64,000 nucleotides of DNA from assembly GCA_950295325.1 (NCBI GenBank), contig OX485805.1, positions 41,157,501-41,221,500 on the forward strand, in the 5' to 3' direction. Of this stretch, positions 12,119 through 23,885 are shown in pieces. The DNA is from Polytrichum commune (Eukaryota; Streptophyta; Polytrichopsida; Polytrichales; Polytrichaceae). Position 1 is the first letter of the stretch. Each line of letters begins with the position of its first letter. A program made the position numbers and the translations under genes. The notes under the pieces were generated by a model, which worked only from the letters and a program-made list of their open reading frames with translations, was not told the DNA's origin and did not search any database.

Positions 12119-12410
12119 TCTCCACTCCCTCCACATCATCCACGTTACGAAACCCTACTCCTCCTACGCTCGCCACATCACTACTTACACCCCTCTCTCT
12201 CTCTCTCTCTCATCACATCAAACTCACATCACAATTTATACAAACTCCGACGTGACTGACCGCAATGCTCCTGCCGTGATGATGCGGCCGTGCAGACATT
12301 CATCGCCACGCAATCGCACAACCTCACGTCGAGTCGAGTCGTGCCGTGCAAACCCTAAGCTTAGACACAACAGGATCTCCGGAGTCTGCAATGACATATG
12401 GGGCACAGAT
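12119..12410 (-). promoter_or_regulatory. 5' region of the - strand gene, duplication copy 1
   Basis: This segment runs from just upstream of the chosen ATG into the leader/promoter. It holds a (CT)n stretch at 12,191-12,210, purine-rich when read along the gene. It matches 12,560-12,860 almost block for block: CCACATCATCCACG, CGCTCGCCAC, ATCAAACTCACATCACAATT, ATTCATCGCC, GTCGTGCC and GCAAACCCTAAGCTTA. The exact transcription start is not visible. Confidence 0.6.
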
Positions 12411-12419
12411 AAGAGCCGG

Positions 12420-12462
12420 GGGAGAGGAGAGAGAGAGAGAGACGACGACGACGACGACGTAA
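12420..12462 (+). repeat. (GA)n(CGA)n microsatellite
   Basis: A GAGA run passes into five GAC/ACG units. It lies between the two copies of the duplicated 5' region and may form part of the duplicated unit's edge. Confidence 0.8.
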
Positions 12463-12544
12463 ACGGACGTGGACGGACGAAATGAGGACTATCGTGGCCT
12501 CTCTGAAGTCAAGGGATCTGTCCGATGAACGTGGACGAAAGATG

Positions 12545-12860
12545 ACGCCGATGTCTCAACCCCCCTCCACGTCATCCACGTCCCCAAACCCCTACCACGC
12601 TCGCCACGTCACTTCTTACACCTCTTCTCTTACAAAGCTTATAAAGCTCCCCCCCCCTCCCCTCCCCTCCCCATCAAACTCACATCACAATTTTAAAAGC
12701 TCCGATGTGACCAACCCTAAATGCGGAAAATTGCATATGAAATACATACTACTTATTGCTCCTGGCACAATGATGCAGCCTTACAAGCAACCATTCATCG
12801 CCGCACAATCGCAAACCCTCCCATCGAGTCAAGTCGTGCCGAGCAAACCCTAAGCTTATG
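12545..12860 (-). repeat. 5' region duplication copy 2
   Basis: Upstream copy of the leader/promoter of the - strand gene, arranged head to tail with 12,119-12,410. Differences include a C-rich tract at 12,648-12,675 in place of the (CT)n tract and an AAGCTTATAAAGC segment that could act as a TATA box. The protein start itself is not copied. Confidence 0.65.
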
Positions 12861-12889
12861 ATCTCCGGCCCGGTAATGACATGCATAGA

Positions 12890-14280
12890 GATATATATAT
12901 AGAGAGAGTTAGTTGTAAAAGAGGTTTGTCTTGCCAAGACAAGTGGCAAGTCATGTCTAGACATTATAGTTATTCGTAGAGTTAAAAGTGGATGAAATCA
13001 TGGGTTCAGTTCCAAATCCTAAGTTCATGAGAATTAACACAATATCACCTAAATTTTGTAAGATTTAAACTACTATATACAAAGAGTGGTGTTGGGCTAT
13101 TGAAACTTGGCTTTCTAACTCATCCTACGAGGATGTGCAAGCCAATCTAGCCTGGGATAAGCTAATCCATGATTTCAAGCCATCAGATCCCATGCATGGA
13201 CCACATTTTAGATCCTAAAATTCTCCCAAAGTTGGAGAGGGAGGAACAGTAAGTCCTAAAAATTCCACCCAACTTTCAACATATGCTACAATACACAACG
13301 AGCCAAGGAGCTCTTGATACAAAGTCTTCTCAAAGAAGGATGAAACCCGAGGTTCCATCCCTCTTTGAGAGACTTTATTGTTTTCAAGCAAAAACATTGT
13401 CATTTATGAGGTGTTTCTCCTTTCCTTTCCATGTTAACCCAAAGGGTGGTGGGTGGGTATAGATTGCATTTCAATGTCAAAACTCAAGTCGGCTACACAT
13501 AAAGTCTAAGATTATAATACAAAGAAATACAAATGCACCTTCTATCTAGTTATATGACAAGTAAAGTTGGGTATGGGTGAAGTAAGTGGCCTCGTTTGGC
13601 AAGCACATCATTCCATGCGGTTTTACCCAAGATGATCCTCATACCTACCTCATTCAAGAAACATATCATATTAGATGCTTGTAAAGCAACCTTCATTTGT
13701 TGTACCCTAAAAATGCCTATAAATCTGGAGTGGTAAGAGATCATCAATAAAAATGTAAAATAAATTAAGTTCATATAGTAAAATACGAAATGCATGCCTC
13801 ACCTACACCCATAAGACCCAACATCATTGCAACGAGGTCAACTCATGTGTGCAAGGTAATATCGGCAGGGCACACTAAAATATTAAATATAGTATATAAT
13901 GCCACTTGCTATTTGGAATTACTACAATGCTATATCTATGTATTGTATATCTTGTATTTTACCAAAAAATGTTAAATCGGTTGTTTGATCACTCTGAAAC
14001 GTTAACAACTTTACTTGCTTAAAAATTACATCAATGGTAAAAAAGACATAGCATCGTGTAAATCCAAATAGTAGGTGACACTAAATTTCATATTTAATGT
14101 AGTTATCTATGTCATATATCTCATGAGGGTCATCAAATCATTATAGCTTGTGGTAAAAAATGAATTCTTACTATACATGGGTGCTAACTTGGCCCATACA
14201 TGCATACATACCCATGCCCTACACATGTATGGAGCTTGATTACACACCAACGAGCTTTGTGTACTTGAAGCTATTTTGAA
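12890..14280. other. AT-rich intergenic DNA, no gene recognised
   Basis: No conserved coding motif seen. Short open frames are not supported by anything else. Confidence 0.4.
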
Positions 14281-14284
14281 ACCT

Positions 14285-14365
14285 TAAGTGCTATGTCCTA
14301 GTGGATAGAGTTGCCTTTTACATGTCACCTCGTTTGGTTCCCCCAAACGAATTCAAATCTTACTT
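14285..14365 (+). repeat. possible tRNA-derived SINE head
   Basis: TCCTAGTGGATAGAG resembles a tRNA A box, and about 45 bases later GAATTCAAATCTTAC resembles a B box. This order and spacing suit a degraded RNA polymerase III promoter. No tail or target duplication was identified. Confidence 0.3.
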
Positions 14366-14524
14366 TGAATTGTATATTATGCATGTAGAGAGCAATTGTA
14401 GGCTTGTTATTCTCTAGGTACAATATAATATCTTAAGGATTGTAAATTATCTCTCTCTATCTCTCTCTCTCTATCTATATATGTATGTCTATTCATACTT
14501 ACAATATTTAAGAAGCGTTTTCAA

Positions 14525-14645
14525 GATGAGGTTAGAGAGAGGGACATTGACGGTGATAGACACAATTATGGTCACTCCAAAGTCAATGGAGCCATCCAAT
14601 GAACATGGACGAAGAAATAGAGACAACCAATGTCTCCAACCTTGT
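14525..14645 (+). repeat. decayed copy of the 12.43-12.56 kb sequence
   Basis: Aligns with 12,430-12,563: CAATGAACATGGACGAA against CGATGAACGTGGACGAA, and AATGTCTCCAACC against GATGTCTCAACC. Most changes are CG to CA or TG, as expected from methylated-C decay. So part of the gene's 5' region is related to a dispersed element. Confidence 0.5.
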
Positions 14646-14819
14646 TGGTTCTTAGAATCTTGCACGTGTTGGGAGAACGTTTGAAAAATGCGCATTTGAC
14701 AACACCCCCTTTTGGGAAGCCTTTGGAGAAGGGGTCTGCGATGCTCAATTAAGCATGCCGTAGTGAGGCCCGGTCACAACATGAAGTTAAACATAAAATC
14801 AAATCTCAAGTTTGGGTGA

Positions 14820-14966
14820 CATAACATTATTCAGATTCATAACATTGTTATGTGGGACTGACAATATTTCATGAAATATTCCCCATATTTAGACCGAACG
14901 TGGGGAATGGTCCATGAAATATTGTCAGTCCCACATAACATTGTTATGGATCTGAATAGTGTTATG
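14820..14966. repeat. 147-bp near-perfect inverted repeat (MITE or hairpin RNA source)
   Basis: Arms 14,820-14,873 and 14,913-14,966 are 54 bp each with three mismatches. Pairing continues a few bases into the 39-base loop (ATTCCCCA with TGGGGAAT). The arm core reads TTATGTGGGACTGACAATAT. Such fidelity suggests recent formation. It could be a young MITE or a precursor of small RNAs. Confidence 0.85.
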
Positions 14967-15038
14967 AAGACTTTCGCTTGCATGAAATGTTTTAAGATTT
15001 TGGTTTGGATAAGCATTGGAAATGTTACCAAATAGAAA

Positions 15039-15049
15039 GGGGGGGGGGG
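15039..15049 (+). repeat. poly-G tract
   Basis: Run of about 11 G. One of an unusual number of long G or C homopolymers in the window. Confidence 0.85.
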
Positions 15050-15059
15050 CATTGGGACA

Positions 15060-16265
15060 TCCTCCTCATGTGGCTCCATTGTTACAATTACTCTTATAGA
15101 TTGTGCATTTTTTTGTCATGTTCATCGTAGGCCAAAGCAACCGTTTGTTATCGTAATCCAACAAGCATACATGCATTTAGATTGTATAGATTTACTAGCA
15201 AATGTTCATACGATTTAAATACACTATCATTTGAGTATTTGTACATCTTCAAGTTTGAGAAACAATATTTAAAAAAATAAGAACTAATAACCCACCCATA
15301 CTTACTTGGTGTGGGTCATCAGTGAACAGTTACTACATGCATTTGTTACGTCCAGTGGCTCTCACTGTCTGAACCAACTTTAAAAGTGGACCCTGCTAAT
15401 AGGAACCGTTCATTGGTGACCTGCACCAGTACGTGTGAGTGGGCTATGATTTAAAAAAAGAACCCTTCTAGGTTAATAGGTTCAAATGCCTCAAGCTTAT
15501 AGTGGCATTTCACCTCTTATGGTTTGAGTTGAGGGACAACTTTGGTCCCTTTAAGGTAAGAAAATAACAACAATATGTAAAATGAACTTGATCCAACACT
15601 ATGAAGTCTCTTGTCTTATGAAAAAATCATACATGCTCGTTGGCATTGCTAGCTATAATGGGTAGTGTTACTCTAAGGGAATGAGTTTGAGGTGGTACAA
15701 CAAGTGGGATCCACCAACTTTGATGCCGATGGACTTTCTTGTCATCCTCACTTAGTCCTTTAAGGAGGATTGTCAAAACCAAGTACACTCTAAACTCGTA
15801 ATATCACCCTCGTGGCAACCAAAGTGCACGTGATATTAAGGAGTTTTGTATTGTTGACATGGATGCGTGATAAAAAGAGAAGTAGTGTAGCATGTGACAT
15901 TGTGGAATAACACAAAGTCAACAATGCAATAATGACAATAATTACAATGATGACAATGTGATGTGTGCGTACATGTGGTTTGAATTATTTGGTGGTTTAG
16001 TTTAATGTTGAAACCCTTGATATAAGGGAAGAAAACATGACACTAAGGAGTGAGATTCAAACTGAGACATCCATTCCCTAGGGGTTAAGGGTATTACAAA
16101 AGTAGTGACATTAAGGAGGTTGACATTACAAAGTTTAGAGTGTACAGGTGCATCATTGTAAGATAATTGTAGAAGCAATACAATTATCAAACCTATATAA
16201 ATTGCTGCATAAATTTAATAAGCAACTACATGATGGTTTATTTCCAAAAAAAAGAAGATACGATT
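15060..16265. other. AT-rich intergenic DNA, no gene recognised
   Basis: No coding or repeat match recognised apart from general AT-rich sequence. Confidence 0.35.
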
Positions 16266-16269
16266 AGTT

Positions 16270-16450
16270 TTTTTAATAATTTACAATTGATTGTCAAAAG
16301 TCCACAATAAACAGTCTAAGTGCTCCCCATGAACATGGAATGTTGAAATTAAAGAAGAGTTATGTTCATGTAATACATGATCGCATAGAACACAACCAAA
16401 GAAATGTGTGATGTTTTGTGGCACAACAACAATCACATGGAGTTGAGTAT
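16270..16450 (+). repeat. R1 family tail fragment
   Basis: Matches 35,075-35,195 and 37,750-37,890: AGTGCTCCCC, ACATGGAAT, TATGTTCATG/TATGCTCATG, and AACCAA with GTGTGATGTTTTG. Only the end of the longer unit remains. Confidence 0.6.
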
Positions 16451-16819
16451 CCTTGAGGGTTTCATCTCACATGCACCCATATACACACACATATTGTAAT
16501 TTAATGTTAGGATATGTATGCGACGTGTCTTCATTGAGGCCATTTGTTATATAAGTCATAAGCATGCTCGACCAAAAAATAATAATAGTAATAAATTTGA
16601 CTTGCCCAACCATGTAGTAAAAATGCAAAGTATGTGGACTTCACTTTACAAGGTAGAGATTGGGAGGTCTTTGGAGAAACATGCAAATGAATCATGTTGG
16701 TATACTACCATATCAAGGTAATTAATGTTGCCTTTTGGCACTAACAATGTATAAATTCAACAAAGAATCATCTTGCCCTAAATTATCATGATAAAATCAT
16801 ACAGAGAATAACTATGGCT

Positions 16820-16880
16820 TCCAGGGGAGGTTGGACTGAATAAAGTGTTTGTTCGTAAGGCATCCATAATAAAACCGTAC
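16820..16880 (+). repeat. R6 fragment (GAATAAAGTGTTTGTTCGTAA)
   Basis: Contains GAATAAAGTGTTTGTTCGT, the core shared with 23,860, 33,825 and 38,900. Flanks match weakly. Confidence 0.55.
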
Positions 16881-17739
16881 AAAAGTACGAGGTCATGGGT
16901 GCCTTGAGGGTTCAATCATGGAAATCAAATGGCATGGTTTGAAGCATTATCAAGAACCCACTGGACCAATCCTTTGTCGAAAATTTGTCAATATTTTTGT
17001 TAATGACATGTTGCAAAAGAACATCCAAAAACAAAAAAAAACACAATGGGTGTTATTTTTGTGGTCATATATATATACTATGTGGCATTAGAATTGGACT
17101 TCATTCAAGTCGAAACCTCAAATTATTTGACAAAGTTTTTCTCTCTTCAATCAAACATGGTGAGGCTTACTATTATAAACCCCATGCTCCCCTCATATCC
17201 TTGCCTTATATGCCTCACAAAACTATACTGCATAATCCATGGTTTTATTGTGATTGATGAAATTTGACCACAATTGTAACATGTTAAATTGTATCATAGG
17301 ATCCTCTAGTAGAATAGTTAGAGTTGATATTGTGACATTCATGCAATTGTTAAGTTTGGAATATATTTTTCATTGTTTATCATATGGTTATATACAAAAT
17401 TAATATTAAGAACAACATGTTGTTTTCTTCAAAGTTTAGTGTCATAGCATTCAAACGATCACTAAGAATTCTACACCACATAGGGTCATTCGTGTGATCT
17501 TATGAAATGAGTGACTCATTGCATTGACTTGAGGTTCGAAGTTGTTGAGATAAAACCAATTTCATTGTATGATACATGGAGACACATGGAGTTGTGTGAG
17601 TGTGTCATCTTGCTTATTTAATGCAATAAATTATTTATCTAAATTATTTTTGTTCTGATGTTGCATTTGCTATCATAGTAAGAAGGAAAGTGTTAGGGAA
17701 ACTAGTGTTAGTAACACTAATGACCCTATGTAGATAATT

Positions 17740-17960
17740 CACCTGGGTGAATTTTTTGTTTTATGCTACTTTTGTCCTTAGAATAGTATTTTCTCAAGTT
17801 TTTTTGGGAGTCTCTACGAAGGCTTCACGGAAAACCCACAATCTTGGGCCCACCTTATTTCCACCATGACTAGACGATTAGAGTGGACCACATTAATTAT
17901 CTCCATGTTGACTTCCCACACACACCAATATGAATATGTAATGTAGCTACTACACCGATT
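17740..17960 (+). repeat. R3 family copy
   Basis: Shares with 43,140-43,280 and 49,560-49,700 the blocks GAGTCTC, ATCTTGGGCCCACC, TAGACGATTAGAGTGG and CCACATTAATTA. No coding frame. The interval 16,880-17,740 holds nothing recognised. Confidence 0.6.
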
Positions 17961-18507
17961 ATTCCAATTAGCGGCTGATGGCTAGTAGTGAGTGTGGGAA
18001 ATTAGTGAAGGTGATACTAAATTTCTTTATGCCATGAAATGAGTGCCACCAAAAGATCTAGAAAGCATTCTTCATTCCAACACTATTCATTGCATATATT
18101 TTTACTAGCATACATATTCACTAGCAATCATGTGTTTGCATATGATTTTTTTAAATCATCTACAAGCACTTTAGAGCACACAATAATGTCCTTGAAATGT
18201 ATGGTAAACAACCATGTATTCATGAATTGAGTATCGCTCGGTAAAGATTTCAACCCTAGCAAAATAATGTTTGCTTTTGAGAACTAGTACCACACGCACT
18301 ACTTGGGATAATCAATGTGGTTCTCCTTATTTGTAGGGCCAATATCTAATATACAACGAAGGACATGCACGGACGTTGAGGTTGTCGCCTCACCATTTTG
18401 AAAAGGTGGGGTACCACAATGTGCACAAGGTGGGAGGACCATAATGCAATGGACCTGGACAACATGGGTCACAACTACACTAAATATTCCTATTAGTGTG
18501 GGGCAAC

Positions 18508-18829
18508 GCTAGATGCCCACCTCTTTGAGTTGGGCCCTACCATTATTACCGAGGTAAAGGGAGTCTATTAAAAACTTGGTCCTATAGGTTTGTAGTTGAT
18601 CATGTCAAGTGGGCCCCCAAGAGTGCTAAATTGGGGCAATAGACCTTGAACTAGTATAGTAATCTTGAATTGGGATGAATCAACAACTAACATATTGAGG
18701 TCAATTTTATTATTACCTTTGAGCGGTAAGTTAGGTGTTAGGGAACCAAGTTGCCCAGTTCGCCTTCTCCCCACCCCCACCCCAGTAGGTGTTGTGAACA
18801 TTCACCTCTCAAAGAGGTGGGTGCCTAGC
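18508..18829. mobile_element. MITE-like element with 22-bp inverted termini
   Basis: GCTAGATGCCCACCTCTTTG at 18,508 is the inverse of 18,808-18,829 with three mismatches in 22 bp. The 322-bp unit has no coding capacity. No clear target duplication was seen. Confidence 0.5.
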
Positions 18830-18844
18830 CCTGGTGTTGTGAAC

Positions 18845-18930
18845 CATTTTGTTTCTCTAGAGCCCACATAAATTTTCAACCCACGCCAAATCTCTACATT
18901 GAATATGGTACATACCACGGGCATACGAAC
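18845..18930 (+). repeat. R3 family fragment (5' part)
   Basis: Matches 42,985-43,050 and 49,415-49,470: AATTTnnAACCCACGCC, then a TCTCTA block and a GGTnC block. Confidence 0.5.
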
Positions 18931-18931
18931 C

Positions 18932-20494
18932 CTAACTCTCAAAACTGAGTCAATGACTCGCTACATCAATTTTCACACACAATGCCATGCAAATAACGAT
19001 GATAACGTACAAACTTTCACTTATGTAAGCTAATAGTCATATTCTAATACATAATTTCGAAAGTCTCACATCTTTTGCAAAACTTCACGAAGGGGAACAA
19101 TGATTTAAAGATAACTATATACATTGGCTCAATTTTGTAACATACATCTACTTATAGATCAATAATTTGTCCACCCTTCAATAGAAGATAAAACATCTTA
19201 GATACGATTGAATGTGCTATGATAGAGCTTTTGATATTGCTCATGAATGATGGAATGGAAAAGCTTGAACACACTCCCACAATGGAAGTATTCCATTTGT
19301 TGGTGTTGGATATTCATTTAATTCCCATTTCACAAGTGCCCACACATGCTCAATTGGATTTAGGTCAGATGATCGAGGAGGCCAAGTAAGTACATCAAAA
19401 GTTTGCATCGACAACCATTGCTTGACTACTTTTATAGTATGTTTAAGATAATCATCATGTTGAATATGACATGATAAAAGGGTTAAAACAACACAATTCG
19501 ATTGTTTTCATAACCCCATCTTGAAAAATGATAAGATACAAAGCTTATGTCATCTTTCCCTCTATTTTGCGCATGAAACCCATGCCACAAGAAATCACAC
19601 AACCCCACAAAAATTGCACCACCTCTATGTTTAATTGTATGACTCACACAATGATTTTAAATTTGAGATTTTCCATCCTTCACCCAACACCAAATGCAAC
19701 AATCAGATTGAAATCGATTGATATCAATCTCATCACTAAAAATTGCCCCATGTAAATCATAGATAGTCCAATCTTGATGACGTTGATCAAATTCCAACTT
19801 GCAACACACACTCTTAGCCATGAGCAACAACTTCTTCAATGACCCAAAACCTACTTCATGAAGTGCACACCTCAATATGTTGGTGCTCACTACCACATTC
19901 AAGTGCTCACTCAAAGCATTCCTCACGTCTACAACATTATCTAATCCACCAATTATGATGGTTTTTACACATGTTTGTCGTTGAGCATGGATGATGCTTC
20001 TTGGGCACCCTCCTCTTGGCTCCACAAGAGGACCACACTCTTTATGAATCCTAAAGCACGTAGATTGAGAGATACCCAACAATTTTGACACTTCACATAT
20101 GGTACGCCAATGTTGCAATAGAGCTATAGCATTCAACCTCTTTTCCTTTGGTATTGCTCTCACGGGGAAAGAAAACCTTCGCAATGTAAGAAAAAACGTC
20201 TTAAGAAACCATACTACTAACCAACATTGAGAGGAAGAACCATGGGCGGCGTTTTGAACTTATTGTTGCAATTGAAGGTGAGTGATGAAAACAATTCCAG
20301 ACTGAGTTAATATGCCTAATTACATTCGGAACGCAATTTCTCTCTTATTGCTATAATATTCAAGTTGAAATTTGGAAGGATGATAACTAGCTTGCATATT
20401 TGACCCATACGGTTTGGCAAAAATATCAATATTATTCCAGATGTGGCTTCCCAAAATTTGTCGTGTTGTTGATTGACTCAATTTTGAGAGTCAG
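18932..20494 (-). mobile_element. degraded Tc1-type DNA transposon (DD34E)
   Basis: The termini CTAACTCTCAAAACTGAGTC (18,932-18,954) and the inverse of 20,472-20,494 agree in 21 of 23 bases. The enclosed length of 1.56 kb is typical of Tc1-like elements. A TA dinucleotide is near each end but the target duplication is not clear. It carries one broken transposase gene on the minus strand. Tc1 elements move by cut and paste into TA sites. Plants normally carry mariner-like DD39D elements, so this layout is notable. Confidence 0.8.
19160..20184 (-). pseudogene. Tc1-like transposase, frameshifted
   Basis: The first part (20,184-19,657) is open. It has a helix-turn-helix region (VSKLLGISQSTCFRIHKECG), a GGCPRS stretch like the Tc1 GRPR motif, and the first catalytic Asp in IFSDEI. 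A stop follows; the frame then shifts to a WGCVISCGMGF block (compare WG, G of Tc1). Another shift leads to the second Asp in IQHDDYLKHT, codon 19,456-19,454, and the Glu in SSDLNPIEHVW, codon 19,351-19,349, separated by 34 residues. A degraded tail ends near EGWTNY. At least two frameshifts and two stops make it inactive. No good ATG was found at the N-terminus. These motifs identify the family firmly. Confidence 0.85.
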
Positions 20495-21480
20495 TTTATA
20501 ACGCAACTTACCCTTTGGTCCACTATAGTGTGGCCCACAGTACACACCATCAGGAGCAAACACAATCAAGTATACAAAAGAATGTTGTAGCATACTAAAA
20601 CCATAAATGTTTTGGTCAAATGCCTAAAAATAATAACAAAAGGTTGTTCAAAATGGATTTTTTTTCATGATGCCCTCTATCACTATGTTAAGTACTCAAA
20701 TATAAAATATTAAGATGAGATTTTCACAACTTGTGAATAAAATATTGGTCAAAATGTAATGGCTAAAACTAATTTTGGATGTAGATTACATGACCTCAAA
20801 TATTTTGAGGTTTTTTATTCTTATTTTTTGTATTCCTTGGATTCATCATAAACTTGAGGGCGTTATTACAAAAAATTGTAGAAAACATCAATGTGATGTA
20901 ATTTTATCAAGTTTTAAACAAAATTCAAACAATTACGTGTTCAATATATCGACTTGCACACTACCTACATTATTTTCTAAAATAGGTAGACTTTTCTTGA
21001 AATTTTTAAACATAAATTGTTTGGCTTTGTAGATCAATGTGTTTTTCCAAATATTTATGATTTTTATTCTTCACAAGATTTAAAGTTAGTATATAGTTTT
21101 GAATCACTTTCACCTAAACCTGTGCACGGTAATAAAGTTGTGTATTTGATTGTGCTTGCCCCCCATCACACATTAAAATAATGTGGAAACTTCTACTCCA
21201 CAAAATTATTTATCCATCATGTCTACATATACCCATCCTATCTAGGTAGAATCAATGTAGTTAGGTTTTTAGGCTTGGGTTCATACTCTCAAAAACCCCA
21301 GGGAAGACCAAATAAGTGTCAGGTGTAAATTTAGTGTGTCATTATAAGATTAATTGATAGGTTGAAATGGTTATGAAATGCTTTTGACAGTCAATTAACT
21401 TAGGTTTCACTTTCTCATTTATACTTAGTGACCACCTGTGAGGGCTACTTAACTTATAAAGAGTCTAAATGTTCATAAAA
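20495..21480. other. AT-rich intergenic DNA, no gene recognised
   Basis: No motif-bearing frames or repeats matched elsewhere in the window. Confidence 0.35.
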
Positions 21481-21482
21481 TA

Positions 21483-21700
21483 AATTATCATCTTGTTTTA
21501 TTCATCAAAAGTCTAGTAACGAGTAACCGGGACCGTGTCTAAGCGTCTTAATAGGCCTAGTTAATGTCACGAGTCTAGAGTCTCAAGTAGACAGTCAAGT
21601 TACCAGTGCCAAATGCACAGTATGACTAGACAAGTAACGAATCTAGTAACTAGTAACCAGTAGATAGTCTTGTGTCATGAGAAGTGTCTGAACACATTAG
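21483..21700 (+). repeat. internally repetitive AGT-rich tract
   Basis: Phrases such as TAGTAACGAGTAACCGG, GTCAAGTTACCAGT and TAGTAACTAGTAACCAGTAG recur within about 200 bases. It could be part of a retroelement terminus, but no paired copy is in the window. Confidence 0.4.
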
Positions 21701-23540
21701 CCACTGAGAAGGTATAGGCTTTATACCTGCCTTTTCTGGAACTCCCAACCGATATGGGATAAGTGGGCGCTCAGCTCCCACACACAGTTTCTCTTCCTCG
21801 CCTGCAACTTCTTCGTCTCCGATGTTGGGCGTTTCCCTCTCACAATCGCCTGGCGGAGCGAATCCTCCTCATCTTCACATTTTGCGACACAAACCCGCAG
21901 GCTCTATCTTCACATGTTGCACATCTCACAGGGTTCCATAGACAAACAAGATCTCACAAGCACATTCATCCAATCCGGTAGAGCCAAGGACACAAAATCG
22001 AAATGTACGCTTCAAACATATATTCCGGTTTCCAGGAACGGACTACGCTCTCTTTCCAGGAATGAATTATACAGAGAAGACAACTTCTCTTCCTGAGATG
22101 ATGCACAGCTCGAATCCAGACACAATGGCATTTGTAAATGATCGTAGCTCCTTTCCCATAACTACACTCGACATCTTTCCATCACAGTGCACCTCTGACA
22201 AATACGAAGGTAATTCTCTCCTTTCTCAGGAGGATTCTCTCATAGATTGAAAGTCGAATGAACTCCCTCAAGGCACAGATGTAACTGGTTCCCTGATTTC
22301 TTAGTGTACTAAGGATTCCGATTTTTTAGCTTAACCCATATTTCCACCCACTCATAAAGAGTTTGACTCCCTTTCCCAGGGAAGTACAGGACTCATGCAG
22401 TTACTTTGGAAAACAAGGTGCTTTGGACCTGATTTAATAAAAGATCACACCTTTCTCAGGGATTCACGGTCGGAGGGAATTTTAAGGTTAATCTCGCTCA
22501 CTTGGTTGAGGTAACTTCTCCCAAGCAAAGGGAATGACTTCAAGGTGTAAACAGTTTAGCCCCTCTCTTCCCGAAAGGATTATCAACACTTCTTTCACTG
22601 CATTCACGGAACTTGGAGGGACACAATTGTTCACAGTGGAATTTCACATTCCACTCGTAATTTATGTCTATGCATAATAAGAGTGAAAGGGAGAGACATT
22701 CACTGCTTCTCACAGTTTCACATCTATCATACTCCTTTACGTTGGTCAAGGCATAATTAGGGCCTTAAAATTGCATTGTTTCATGTTAAGATATCTCTAT
22801 CCCAAGAATTCACCCGACCAAGATTTTCACATACAAGTTCTCTGACTTGTATAATCGCATGAGTTAAAAATCTCATCACAGAGTACTTACTTCCCTTCAC
22901 GAGAGTAGTACATTACACTTACTCATTGGATCCTTCCCGAAACAATGCTTTCACTTTCCACACATCAACTTCGTATTTAGAATTCAGAACCTTAAGAGAC
23001 TGTCCAAGAAATTATGTACCAGTCTCTTTACGATACAAACATGAAACACAAATGATTCCCTTCAAGAGTTTCACACGCTTGAAACAAATTCCACATCAAC
23101 AACAATGCTCACACTTCTCACTTCCACAGTGGTAACAACTCTAGGACACCCACACACCGATCCAATCACAAGACTTTCAATTTCACATTCACAACTTAAA
23201 GAAGGATTTAATAATGGCACTTTGTATTGATATAAAAAGAGACTGTACACATGAAATTAAGGGTTTCACACCCTGAGAGTTGAGGAATTCACTCTCTTCA
23301 CGAGAGGAAGATCCGAAACTTACAATGCCCCCTCTTGTCTTCTCCTTCCTTCTTCTTATCTTTCTATCCTCAAAAGGTGGTGACTGTCTGCAGCTAGGAT
23401 TCCAAGTGCTACTTCTAATTGTCACATGTGAATTCCATGCCCCCTCATATCCTCTAAATTATGGGCAACAAAGGAAATTCTTCTTTCCTAGCCTGTTTCC
23501 ATTTCGGAGTGACTAAGTGTCTAATACTTCACTATTTTAC
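21700..23540. other. low-complexity C/T-rich region, origin unknown
   Basis: Recurrent degenerate phrases like CTTTCCCAGGGA, TTTCTCAGGGA and TTCACATTC occur throughout. Several short open frames exist but none resembles a known domain. It may be the leader or internal part of a dead retroelement. Confidence 0.3.
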
Positions 23541-23819
23541 TAGTCTTGAGTAAAATTTATCCTTCATTTACATCTCAAAACTAAAACTTAAGCATTCAAA
23601 CCAAAAAATGGTACCACAATCAATGAATCTATTATTTTGTAATATAGCAATGTATGTGGAATTCCTATTTTAGATAAATAACATCTAACAATGAAATTTT
23701 TGGGAAAAAAATTATAATTTTATCATTGGTTGAAGCCTATTTTGAATCTTACAATAAAAAAAGGCCATGTAGGACGGGTATGAATTGGGTCTCCCTTGTG
23801 AGAAATCTCTCAAATGAAT

Positions 23820-23885
23820 AGAGAGAGAGAGAGAGAAACTCCGGTCTACAAGGGGCCGGCGTGAATAAAGTGTCCGTTCGTAAAA
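23820..23885 (+). repeat. R6 copy (GGCCGGCGTGAATAAAG)
   Basis: GAAACTCCGGTC, AAGGGGCCGGCGTG and AATAAAGTGTCCGTTCGTAA match 38,870-38,920 nearly perfectly. A GA microsatellite precedes it. Confidence 0.7.
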
